A stretch of DNA of 64,000 bases from Sinotaia quadrata (lineage: Eukaryota; Mollusca; Gastropoda; Architaenioglossa; Viviparidae). The notes under the pieces were generated by a model. The model saw only the letters and a program-made list of their open reading frames with translations. It made no database searches and was not told where the DNA came from. The translations under genes and the position numbers were made by a program. Shown here one piece after another: positions 48,553-59,202 of the stretch (the stretch's first letter is position 1; every line of letters starts with the position of its first letter). The stretch spans positions 34,463,617 through 34,527,616 of the forward strand of contig CM054179.1 of NCBI GenBank assembly GCA_028829895.1. The letters are read 5' to 3'.

Positions 48553-49299
48553 TTCTGTTACTAAAACTGATTTGAAGTTTCTGTGGTTTGTAGTAGTTTG
48601 TTAAAATTTACTATTTACCAACCCACAGGATATCTTATTGTGTCAGATGAATTTTGTGATAGTTCATATCTTTGAATTCTAAATATAGTAGTCACGCAAA
48701 TGGTTAAGAATGATAAATTTAGTATTACATAATTCCCATACTCGGCATTAGATTATCATAATAAATGCATTTCCATTCTGGACTATATTTAATATTTTAT
48801 TAAATATATATCTTAAAAAAGTCTTCTAATATGATTCTATTTTATATAAATGTCACTGCTAGTTGATTTGATTAATTTGCAATATGGCAATACAAATTGA
48901 TTAAGTGCTTAAATGTTCTCTTTTCATTCAAATATATTCCATTATTGAGGACCAGTACTCTCTTTCCAAAACAAAAACTGATTTTCAGAATTTAATGCAT
49001 ATGAAATTTGTTATCGTGGATATGCGTAGTAAATAAGAACTTCTTTGTTTATTTCAACATACGAGGTTCTTTTACTTCTGTTTCATTAACAATGTGACCC
49101 ATGTTTGGTTTGTTTATTTTCATATTTCTAATGTGCATTTAAATTTATGAATCTGAAGACATTTTTTTAAATGACTATAGCTTACATTTATATAACTGCT
49201 CCAAACCAGTCTTAGTACATAGATACGTAATATGGAGCACAATACATAAAGGAAAATAAATAAATGTCTAGTGTGTAAGGGTCCTGAATTTAACGGTTA
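48553..49299. other. AT-rich unique sequence, no gene seen
   Basis: No repeat, ORF or element of note. Leads into the non-LTR fragment. Confidence 0.5.
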
Positions 49300-49555
49300 T
49301 TATTCAGCCTCTTTCCACGACTTCTGTTTTGACTGTCGGTTATGATCCAAGGTCTCGGAATCTTACCAAGATTCTGGGAGATCCAAGGTTTAAAGGAGGA
49401 TGTGGGCACTTCCGAGGAGCGCTGCTTTGAGTAGTGGAGCGAGTCTGTGGTTTCCAGGGAGTTTATTCAGGTAGCCTTCCAATTCAGATGTTATGTTCCC
49501 CAAGGCTCCTATCACTATAGGTATCACTTCTGCTTTTACATTCCACAGTCTCTAG

Positions 49556-49556
<1 letters not shown>
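49300..49556 (-). mobile_element. Non-LTR retrotransposon 3' end fragment, first copy
   Basis: Sequence from CTCTTTCCACGACTTCTG to CCACAGTCTCTAG parallels the next copy (49586-49830) almost base for base, and also 5985-6180. Being reverse-strand, its 3' end is the left edge. A TTATTATTC run (a short tail) flanks it there. Confidence 0.72.

Positions 49557-49585
<29 letters not shown>
49557..49585. repeat. (ATT)n microsatellite, likely 3' tail of retrotransposon
   Basis: About ten ATT units lie directly at the 3' edge of the reverse-strand fragment that follows, as expected for a non-LTR element ending in an (AAT)n tail. Confidence 0.8.
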
Positions 49586-49586
<1 letters not shown>

Positions 49587-50030
49587 CTCTTTCCACGACT
49601 TCTGTTTTACTGTCAGTTGTGAACCAAGGTCTCGGAATCTTACCAAGATTCTGGGAGATCCAAGGTTTTACGGAGGATGTGGGCACTTCCGAGGAACGCT
49701 CCTTTAATAGTGGAGCAAGTCTGTGATTTCCAGGGAGTTTATTCAGATAACCTTCCAGTTCAGATGTTATGTTTCCCAAAGCTCCTATCAAGGCTACTGG
49801 TACCACTTCTGCTTTTATATTTCACAGTCTCTGGGTTTCTAATCTGCTAGTTTTGGTAGTTTTCTATTTTTTTCTTTTTCTTTTGCTTTTATGTTTCTAT
49901 CACTTGGAACATGTTACTATTCTCTTGAACTTATTGAGAATTACAATGTCTGGTCTTCTTGCATAAATCACTCGATCTGTTCTTATCTCGAAGTCCCACA
50001 GTATTTTTACTTCTATTTTGGTGACTCCTG
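49586..50030 (-). mobile_element. Non-LTR retrotransposon 3' fragment with C-terminal RT-polyprotein remnant
   Basis: On the minus strand an open stretch (49552-49806) reads MVPVALIGALGNITSELEGY, and upstream of it (about 49900-50010) KILWDFEIRTDRVIYARRPD. Known: an ILWDF..QTD..I.ARRPDIVV block followed by a V(I/V)PVV(I/V)GALG block characterises the C-terminal end of the ORF in many animal non-LTR retrotransposons. Between them the frame is broken by several stops. Together with the (ATT)n tail this marks a 5'-truncated, dead insertion. Clade not assigned. Confidence 0.82.
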
Positions 50031-50590
50031 AAACATTTTAAAAGATATTTTGATTTTACTCACTCGTACACACCTGGAAACAAGAAAAAACAACCTGAAT
50101 TCCATCTTGTAGAATTCTGGGAGAAGTTGACTGAATGATATGACCAGAGCACATAACCAATATTTCACATCAGCCAGAAAACTTACTTGAGTGCAAACTT
50201 TCCTTCAATTCATAATCCACAAAATACTGACACAAAATAATTTTTAAATAGTCATTACCTTGGAATTCACTTCCTATATTTTTGAAAATAACTACATTAA
50301 GAGAAGCAATGATGTTTGGCACTGCCCTTATAGTTTCGTGAGACTGTCCCTATAACTTTCGAGATAAGTATTTGTGACACTATCTCCACAGTTTCGTAAA
50401 TCACAAGTTCTTGAACATGTATCACATATTGTGAACATGTACTACATATTGTGAACATATACCAAATGCTATGAGCATTATTCAACAAATTGAATTACCA
50501 TTTGCTTGTATAATAACCTGCATTTAAGTTGATGTAATTATTTAATTTTCAAAATAGGTTTTTAATTTAATAATAATAATTATTATAATA
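50031..50590. repeat. AT-rich sequence with a 20 bp triplet repeat
   Basis: TGTGAACATGTA(T/C)(C/T)ACATAT recurs three times at 50412-50475. Otherwise unique. Confidence 0.6.
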
Positions 50591-50694
50591 ATGCTACTAT
50601 TATATTTTATTGTCCTCAACGTAAATGCTTCTGTTATATTTTACTGTCCTCAACGTCAATGCTACTGTTACATTTTACTGTCCTGAACGTCAAT
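50591..50694. repeat. 34 bp minisatellite, 3 copies
   Basis: ATGCTACTGTTATATTTTAC...TGTCCTCAACGTCA units begin at 50591, 50625 and 50659 (34 bp step). Confidence 0.92.
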
Positions 50695-51589
50695 GTTGTA
50701 TTTCCTGCGGATTAGGACTCGAAGTTCTTGATACACGATTCCAGCCTTATAATCAATTTGATGAAATGCAACTTTGCATCAGTTTATATGCAAATTATTG
50801 CAATTTGTTCCACTTTTTGTGAATGCAATTGTTATGAAACGCGACCTTATACATGTTTATGTCAAAATTATTGCAAATGTCCACAGTTTGCGTACACGAT
50901 AAAAGACATAAAATCGGTGTATTATGTTTACTATATAAATTATTGCCATAGTGCCCTAGTTTATGTGCATGTTAACAGATGTGAAATGCGATGATGTGTA
51001 TATTAACAGAAATGGGGAAACATTTTAACAGTAAACATAATTAAATTGTTGTGTAAATATATAAATTATAGAAACATATGTTATTTTATCTATGCATTAT
51101 AATTACGTTTATATCGTTTAAAATAATGGAACAGGATTTATTTGCTATATATTAGAAATTATTTGATACTGATTTAATTAGATAGATAGATAGTTTTGAA
51201 TACGACGTAATGGATTAAAAAAAAACTATACACATTTTTATTATTAAAATTGGCTGTATTATTAGATTTCTGCTGAACTATATAAATTATGTAATCATTG
51301 TCAATGCTAACAATACATTGTGGTTTACTATATAAATTGTGTAATCAGTGTGAGTGTTAATAATGTTTTGTTAATAATGTATTGTTCTTTACTGTGTAAA
51401 TTATGCAATTATAGTGAATGTTAATAATGTATTGATTTTTGATATGTAAATCGAAGAATCAGGATGAGACTAACTTCAACGATGCATGCAGTAATATTTA
51501 AATCGTGTAATCTCTTTTTCACTGAGGTCTTTGGATCAAATAATAGTTTGTAAATCGTATACCTCCTCTCGAATGACAAGACATATTCA
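50695..51589. repeat. AT-rich sequence with degenerate ~60 bp repeat
   Basis: From about 51275 to 51450, TTTACTATATAAATTATGTAATCA.TGT.A.TGTTAATAAT recurs three times with decay. 50740-50990 also shows TTTATATGCAAATTATTGCAA-like repetition. No gene. Confidence 0.55.
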
Positions 51590-51590
51590 G

Positions 51591-51770
51591 GTAATTTGAA
51601 AAGAGTATTATCTCTTTATGACTGACAGTAATTTGAAAAGAGTATTATCTCTTTATGACTGACAGTAATTTGAAAAGAGTATTATCTCTTTATGACTGAC
51701 AGTAATTTGAAAATAGTATAATATCTATTTGACAGACAGTGATTTAAAAAGAATATGATCTCTTTTTGAC
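51591..51770. repeat. 37 bp minisatellite, 4-5 copies
   Basis: GTAATTTGAAAAGAGTATTA...TTTATGACTGACA units at 51591, 51628, 51665 and 51702 (37 bp step). The last ones are diverged. Confidence 0.94.
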
Positions 51771-52314
51771 TGACTTCATTTTTAAATTGTGATACTTTTG
51801 AACCGGTGTGTAAATAATTTGTACTTAAACTGAAATATGTCAGTCAGTTGTTTGGTTTCTGGAATCATAATTTGAAGCGATCTCTCTAGAATTGTCGCTC
51901 GACTTCTATAATGTGACTAGCAATTTTAATGGCTATTTCTAATATATCTTAGTCAAACAATATTTTATATCAGATGTTATGTAAACACACACATATAATT
52001 GTGCCAGTTTACATTTTAGTATTCACACTTTGTCTATCTGTCTAGCTCTTGTTATTGTTCTGTTTGCTTTTTAAGTCTGGAGGTTTGCAAATGAGCTTGT
52101 GTAATCTATTTAACTATGTCTTCCCCACAGTATTTAGTATGAAACTCACTTATGAGCTAAAAAATATTTTTTAAATGTACAAATCACAATACATCCTCAA
52201 TTATATATGTATATTTGTTAAGTGCGCTTGTATATGTGTGACTGAGACAGATTTGGAAGAAGATATAAAAAGGAAACGGAGTCCAAGCATTTCCAGGAAT
52301 AGATTGTCACAAAA
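51771..52314. other. Unique sequence, no gene seen
   Basis: AT-rich. Minus-strand ORF at 52201-52407 overlaps the duplication that follows and has no motif. Confidence 0.5.
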
Positions 52315-52469
52315 CAAAAGGACATTGATTATTTCGTGATCATTCGTGCAGAAACAAATAGACACAAAACCCAGTACATATAAACACACGCATGAACAAA
52401 AGGACATTGATTATTTCGTGATAATTCGTGCACAAACAAATAGACACAAAACCCAATACCATGAACAAA
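52315..52469. repeat. 82 bp tandem duplication
   Basis: AAAAGGACATTGATTATTTC...GAAACAAATAGACACAAAACCCA occurs twice, with GACATTG at 52321 and 52403. The copies differ at single positions (ATCATT/ATAATT, GCAGAAAC/GCACAAAC). Confidence 0.94.
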
Positions 52470-53581
52470 AGCGCTCAGTAGTAGGCATCACGTGACGGTT
52501 GGTAAGACAAAGGACCACAGGCGAATAATGCATTCCAAGAACACAAAACGAAACCCTTAAAAATGGAACCTTATTTTTATTGCGAATGAAAACAATACTG
52601 AAATCATGGGACACATTTGATTATAGATTTGTACAACAGTGACTCCAGACAAACAAACGGCCATCATGTGTGGCTGAAAAGAAAAGGGATCAGCTACTTT
52701 GACAGCATTACAAAGAACAAAATAAATAGAAATTAGCGATCGAATGAGCAAATGAATTCTAGAACTGACAACCGTAGGAATGATAACTCTATTTATTATA
52801 CATAAAGAACTGGTAGTAAACAGCCTAGGAAAATGGAACTTCCTTAAATCTACTGATACAAGTTCTTTTAGAAATAAAAGTACATGGGTTGAAACTGCAA
52901 TATTATGGTACGTTCTGTTAACTATCTGTCCAAATATTTATTTTTCATGTTGGATTGACTAAACACACGCACGGGAAGATAATTCTAAACATGCTTAATG
53001 TGTAGTTAATTCCATCATGACTAAATCATGCACTAATTTATATCACATGTATAATAAATAAACCATACTTTCTTCTAGAAAATCTTTTTTTAAATCAATG
53101 TTAACATATTGAATATATTGTTTATGCCGAAGTCATGCATAAGTACTAAAATTTCTACATAATTCGCTAAATATTAATATCGTGTGAAATATCAATTTAC
53201 ACGTTGTTACTTGTAACAATAATCATAACTGACAACATATAGTTAATATGGCTAACTCTGTGATATAATATATTCACAAAGGTAAAGTATATGTTTGAAA
53301 ATTAAGGTTATTTTACTGCCACTGAAACAGATGAAACTGTAGACAATTATATCATATATAACTGTCCTCTTAAGTCATAAATAGCTGTCATTCAAAAGTA
53401 CGAAAATATCAAATACAAAATTGAAAATCTCTATAAAAGCCTCTGATTGTTCCTGCAAATAGTAACAATAATTAATGGAAATGAAAGAAATAACAGCACA
53501 GAAAATGACAAGCCGAGAATGCTAGGTATAGCTGGAAACAGTAAGCGAAAATTCAAGGTTGAAGTAAATGTCATCTTTCCT
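52470..53581. other. AT-rich unique sequence, no gene seen
   Basis: Short ORFs of 60-67 codons without motifs. Nothing else recognised. Confidence 0.5.
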
Positions 53582-53920
53582 AGGACTGTATGGACTACAG
53601 TAAAACACTTCAGCACTGTATGGACTACAGTAAAACACTTCAGCACTGTATGGACTACTGTAAAACACTTCAGCACTGTGTGGACTACTGTAAAACACTT
53701 CAGCACTGTGTGGACTACAGTAAAACACTTCAGCACTGTGTGGACTACTGTAAAACACTTCAGCACTGTGTGGACTACTGTAAAACACTTCAGCACTGTG
53801 TGGACTACTGTAAAACACTTCAGCACTGTATGGACTACTGTAAAACACTTCAGCACTGTGTGGACTACTGTAAAACACTTCAGCACTGTGTGGACTACTG
53901 TAAAACACTTCAGCACTGTG
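53582..53920. repeat. 30 bp minisatellite, 11 near-identical copies
   Basis: Unit CTGTGTGGACTACTGTAAAACACTTCAGCA with an exact 30 bp step. Variation is confined to GTA/GTG and ACAG/ACTG. With a unit of ten codons and no stop in several frames, two plus and two minus ORFs of 128-180 codons overlap here. The variable bases alternate among units without a gradient. No support for any being translated. Confidence 0.97.
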
Positions 53921-54074
53921 GGACCAAAAAGACCATTAGAGAACGTCAACATTACCATTTGGAACAGATACAATGGTTAAAAGCTAATGACAAGCAAATA
54001 GTAATAACACTTCGTAAAAAGGCCGTACAAGTAAAAGAACGTGTGGCAACTAGTAATAACAGTCTAGGAAAGGT

Positions 54075-54250
54075 AAAATTATGGTCCTATAGAAAATGTC
54101 ACACTCACAGCTATTTATAAATAAACTTCGCCCGAGAGTAACCTAATCCTGTAGAAAATGTCACAGCTATTTATAGGTAAACTTAGCCCGAGAGTAACCT
54201 AATCCTGTAGAAAATGTCACAGCTATATATAGGTAAACTTAGCCCGAGCC
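54075..54250. repeat. 56 bp minisatellite, ~3 copies
   Basis: CCCGAGAGTAACCTAATCCT...GTAGAAAATGTCACAGCTAT; CCCGAG at 54131, 54187 and 54243. A partial copy precedes. Confidence 0.93.
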
Positions 54251-54641
54251 CAATTTTGTGGAAAATCTCGAAGCTTGGAAATGAAATTAGGATTGTTACA
54301 TCGCATTCTTGAGGGGAAGAAGGAAAAGATGAACGGTTTGAAAGAAAGAATGAACTTGTCGGAACACAAACACGATTATGTGAAACATAAAACCCCTTTC
54401 CAAATCTAAACTTCTTAAATCGTAGTATTAATTACTATTTTATTAATGGGCCAGCAGGAATGAAAGCAGTAATATTTGATGCTAATATTTACTGGACAAT
54501 CAATGAATCATTGAGGACAATTTGACAATCGCTATTTTTATTATGGCCACGTAAAGTGTTCACTGCTTTGCGTTACGTGTGTATTGTCGTACGGTCTTGA
54601 ACCACAAGTATCATATTTAACAAAGCCCAACTGTGACTTAA
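54251..54641. other. Unique sequence, no gene seen
   Basis: AT-rich, no ORF of note. Confidence 0.5.
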
Positions 54642-54642
54642 A

Positions 54643-54708
<66 letters not shown>

Positions 54709-54729
54709 ATCTATCTATCCATCCATCCA
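54642..54729. repeat. (ATCT)n/(ATCC)n microsatellite
   Basis: About 17 ATCT units, then ATCC units near 54715-54729. Confidence 0.96.
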
Positions 54730-56115
54730 CCTTATGAACCATACTATGTAAATTGAAAATCTGAAGACTAGCATTCGTCTATCATATTTAATGCAAAACC
54801 AATCATATTTTGTTTGCAATTAAGAGATCTACTTAATAAATGATAATGAATTATTGATTGTTTAGTGTCTCTAGTACAAAATTAAAAGATCTTATTCACA
54901 ATCCAGTGGGGAATAAACAGGGTAAAAAGCAGGTTTGAAAGCTCAGTACGTGCAATAAAAACACTTATTATTGATTTATATGTCAAAGAAACGTTGACAT
55001 CTGAACTAGTTGCGTCACAACTAACAAGAAAGGTTAACACAAACATTATTTGGCATACGTCCGGGCATTAAACGTATATGATATAAACTACTGAACATGC
55101 AAAATTACTAAAACAAATACATAATACACATAGTATAGTCTATAAGAATAACAATAATGATCTCTTTGTACCCTCTTGTATTCTCGTTTACAATTATTGG
55201 CTTTTGTACGACCCGTTTTAAAGCGAAACAACAAATAAATCAGAATTCATGCGCAGTATAAGACAATGAGTATATTTAGATGAGAAGAATGATTTTCAAG
55301 ACTGTATATCAATGTTAGTGTCAGTTATATATGTATGACATTCTTTAAATGTTTGAAGGGCCGTTGTCTGAGGACAGACCAATAGAGATGTAAATCGTTA
55401 TTCGTTTGATTGAAGGGCTCAAATGAAAACAGAACAGTCTCTCAGAAAATCCTCACCACCGGTTGTGGGTTCACATATATAAAACATACATTATTCTAAA
55501 ACAGAATATCATGATAATATTACAAGTACAATGTAGTCTCGTTCATTAACAGGGTTTCATGGCAACATGTTAGCAGAAGTACAATGTTATATTGTTCTAA
55601 ACGAAGACCATGCGGTAATATATTAATAGAAACACAGTATCATTTTACTCTAATAGAGGAAATCAGGACAAGACATTAACACAAGTATCTCATTTGTATC
55701 TATAACAAGAACTTAGGGCAGTATATTAACACAAGTATAATTGCATTTGTATCTATAAAAGTATCTCACGGTTTTGGATAAGTTTCAATGCAAAACACAT
55801 ACGGTTTTCAAACGCTTTGTAATATGTGTGCAACGTCTATTTTGTAAAATAATTCATTTTTAGAATACACAGTATGTTAATTGTACCTTTGTAATAAGTC
55901 AGTATACAACGAGAATGATTCCATTGCAAAATATAATAACAGAACCTTGTGACAATTAATTATTGACAGTACAGTGTCAACTTCACAGTCTTAATACAAT
56001 GGAGAGATACACAATATATTAAATATTCCGATTCAATTATTTCGGTTTCAGTTTTCTTATTACATTGTATTCACTTCAAACTAAAGTAGTGCATTCAGTA
56101 CATGGATCTTTGGCA
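54730..56115. other. AT-rich sequence, faint old repeats; no gene seen
   Basis: At 55560-55760 phrases like ATATTAACACAAGTAT.ATTTGTATCTATAA recur loosely. No gene. Confidence 0.5.
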
Positions 56116-56389
56116 GTGTAAATGTGTCTATCCCTATTTCTAAACTTAATTACATTGTATTCATTCCAGAATATAGTGCATTCAATACATATGTGGATCT
56201 TTGGCAGTGTAAATGTGTTTATCCCTATTTCTAAACTTAATTACATTGTATTCATTCCAGAATATAGTGCATTCAATATATATGTGGATCTTTGGCAGTG
56301 TAAATGTGTCTATCCCTATTTCTAAACTTAATTACATTGTATTCATTCCAGAATATAGTGCATTCAATATATATGTGGATCTTTGGCAG
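56116..56389. repeat. 91 bp array duplicating the LTR 5' edge
   Basis: GTGTAAATGTGTCTATCCCTATTTCTAAACTTAATT begins units at 56116 and 56207, then at 56298, and once more at 56389 as the intact LTR start. Each unit therefore contains the first ~35 bases of the LTR family plus ~55 bases of upstream flank. The 67-codon ORFs here are by-products. Confidence 0.93.
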
Positions 56390-57916
56390 TGTAAATGTGT
56401 CTATCCCTATTTCTAAACTCAATTGTTGATTTTTAAATGTCAAAGTGACCCGACCTTGGACATTGCTTATACTGATATTTTAAGTGTCAAATTTGGAAGT
56501 AAACAACTCAGGTAAAGAATGTGCTAGAAACTTGCTGAGGTAATCCAAACCACTTCCAAATGGATAAGTAGTGTTTCTTATCGCTAGTTTCAATTTGTTC
56601 ATAACAAATTCATCGAATTGGGTTGGACAGAAAGTTATTTTGTTGAAGAATATCTATATTCTAATCACTTTGAATTTGACGAATCTCAAGTCATGTCATA
56701 AAGGCGTTAGCTTATGTTAACTGACTGATAAAGAATAAATGGACTTAGAAATATTTCGTACATGCTTGCATTTGATCTGATTTAAACTATGTTGTGCATT
56801 ATACTTGTGAATTTTAATCTATGCTCTATTTCTTATGATATGTATGTATCGGGTTAACAATAGTGCTGACGGCTTTGTAAGTTGAGAATGATTGTAAAAG
56901 AGGAAGAAGTTATAGAGAAGAAATAAGCCTGAAATTTAGTGAGGCTTTAATTTACAGAGAAAAGTGTGCCTTTTTTTCCACTTCAGGCTACAGTGATTAC
57001 TTTATCTGATCACAATGGTGTATTCATCCAGCATTACCATCAAACTTATCAGTAACGTGTTGCTGTAAGTTGATTCATGTGAATTATGTTCAAGAGCCAA
57101 TACGGCGAAAATGGTGGTATGAGTATGGTCTTGAGTATTCACGGAGATTGTTTTGAAAACTTTCCTCATGGTTTGTTGAGTAGCATTCACGAAAATTTGG
57201 GTACATTCCTCCTGATATCCTTGATAGCGCAAAAGAAATTCAGGACGACTCCACTGTGTGCATGTGGGTGCATCGAAGATTCTGGAACAGTTCTGTAATG
57301 TGCCCAAAAGGGGTACATAAGGCCGTCATCTAAATAAGACAGACAGTGTCTTGTTGCAAACCGTGTGTTTGTGAACACGTGCTAGTGACAGTGGCCATCT
57401 TTGAAACGGTTATGCATATTGACTTTAATTATTTCTCTAAATCTCCAATCTCATGTCTATGATAAATTATGCCTATATATGTGAACATTTGACATCTGAC
57501 ATCTGATGTCTATACTAGGAAATACGATTGTCTAGCGTTAATTGAACATTGTTGCCAACACTGATTTGATTGTATTTTATTGTTGATTTCAGAAATTTAT
57601 TATTAAATTTATTGACCTTCTTACAAATATTGATAGCGTTATGTTAGAGAGATGGTGGGTGGAGGGTTAATATAGATTAAAAGATGGATTTATCTTCTCC
57701 TTTATTAAGGAATTTTCAACCTACGAAATTGTGGCAGTGAAAATTTGACTTCATTGTTGTGGAAGAGAGAAAACATTTACAGTACCAGTATATCCGCCTT
57801 GAGAGAGAGACGAGTGGCGTCTTCTGGAAAATTATTAATAACAAAATTAAGATTCACATCACTTGTAATTAGTTATGACTGATTAGTAATAATAATAATA
57901 AACATAACCATAACCA
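56390..57916 (+). mobile_element. Long LTR-like element, second full-length copy
   Basis: Starts TGTAAATGTGTCTATCCC and ends CACTTGTAATTAGTTATGAC...CATAACCATAACCA, about 1527 bp, colinear with 37822-39409 (1588 bp). The segment 57000-57420 does not align obviously with the other copy. It contains a 101-codon minus-strand ORF (57002-57307) with no recognised motif, so a secondary insertion or rapid divergence is possible. The base after ACCA starts TGG, the first bases usual for a primer binding site. Confidence 0.75.
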
Positions 57917-58229
57917 TGGTGGCGTTGTGTCACGACATCCTACTGCAAAACAAAACAAAGGTTGGAAGCAAATGTAAAAATCCAATCAAATTGGCCAGCC
58001 AACTAGTTTTCAGTGTATTTCAGTCATACGAAATGTTTCTCTTCTTTTTGTTGTTATATGCTGATTTTCTATCAATCACATTTCATCAATGGGTAAGAGT
58101 CAAACATAGGATACGATCTTGACGGCACCATCAGCTTGTAACGTATAAATACACAACATGACATTACCACCTTCTTCAAATATTGTTATTAACCTGCCAT
58201 ATAACCGATTCTTATCTTAATTGTACTAC
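57917..58229 (+). other. Sequence after LTR; possible primer-binding site and leader, otherwise nothing
   Basis: TGGTGGCGTTGTGTCACG follows the LTR end directly. If the LTR is a 5' LTR this would be the tRNA primer site, but I cannot match it to a specific tRNA. No gag-like ORF follows. Confidence 0.25.
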
Positions 58230-58690
58230 GAGACTTAATTACTAATATTTGGCATTACTGAATTATGTGAGTTTAACATTGATATTTGAAGTCACAGTAC
58301 CACGTGCTTTTAATAACGGTGTTTGCCATCGTTGAACCACGTGACTATAAATGCTATTTTGATATCACCATACCACGTGATCTGAATGCTGGCACTTGCT
58401 GAATTCTAATACTTGTTATCAATGTGCCAAGTGATATATTAGCTATCGCTGCATACGTGACATGGATACTGGCACTAGGTAGCACTGTACCAAATAATGA
58501 TATTTGGTATCGCTAAATCGATTGTCTTTAATATAGATATATTTCAAACTACACCCTAGGCTTGAATGCCTATATTTATCCACACTGTAAAAAGGTTTTA
58601 TCACTACCCATGTTAAGTGAATATCGATATTTGTTATCGCTTGTCCACGTGATTTTATTGCATCATTAGGACACGTGGCTGGAATATAGA
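58230..58690. repeat. Degenerate ~50 bp repeat rich in CACGTG
   Basis: Perfect CACGTG palindromes at 58301, 58338, 58374, 58646 and 58672, with near versions (TACGTG near 58455, CAAGTG near 58430). Most are preceded by C or AC and followed by GATATT..T.ATCGCT-type phrases. The pattern is that of an old tandem repeat. CACGTG is the E-box bound by bHLH factors such as Myc/USF/Clock types, but function is unproven. Confidence 0.65.
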
Positions 58691-59162
58691 TACCTGGTAA
58701 ACTACAGGTGAAAGGAATAACGACAGTTTTTGTACTATATAAAACACCTGAATGCCATAACCAGAAAATGTAGAAACATGGCAAAATTCCGATACATATG
58801 CTTTGTTACATAACAGTATGTGATTTGACAACCAGAATTTGACATCAAAATAGTTCCTACATTCATTAGAACACTAGGGCTTTAATGCCCACTTCTATGA
58901 AATGAAGACAGGTTCTCGTTCATTTTGGTGTATTCACTTATAAGAGCATCATTACTAATATTAGACAATAAAATCTAAATACCTCAATTGTTTGCAGTAT
59001 CGCATAAATTTCGAAATTGTGATGAACGCTGAATGCAAATGTAAGTGAATTGCTAACATTATTTGCGCATCTTAATTCAGAATCAATTGGTAAATTAAAT
59101 AATATGAAAATTAAATTTAAACTAACTTTTGTTCAATTAAAGTACAATATTTCCTCTGCCTT
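58691..59162. other. AT-rich unique sequence, no gene seen
   Basis: Nothing recognised. The E-box-rich repeat ends here. Confidence 0.5.
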
Positions 59163-59202
59163 ACACACACACACACACACACACACATGTGTGTGTGTGT
59201 GT
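59163..59202. repeat. (CA)n-(TG)n palindromic microsatellite
   Basis: (AC)n runs directly into ATGTGTG..., making a near-perfect inverted repeat capable of forming a hairpin. Confidence 0.93.

Noticed and set aside
53582..53920. CRISPR-like array of regular 30 bp repeats
   Set aside because: Units are contiguous with no unique spacers, and the sequence is clearly animal. It is a minisatellite. The same applies to the other regular arrays.
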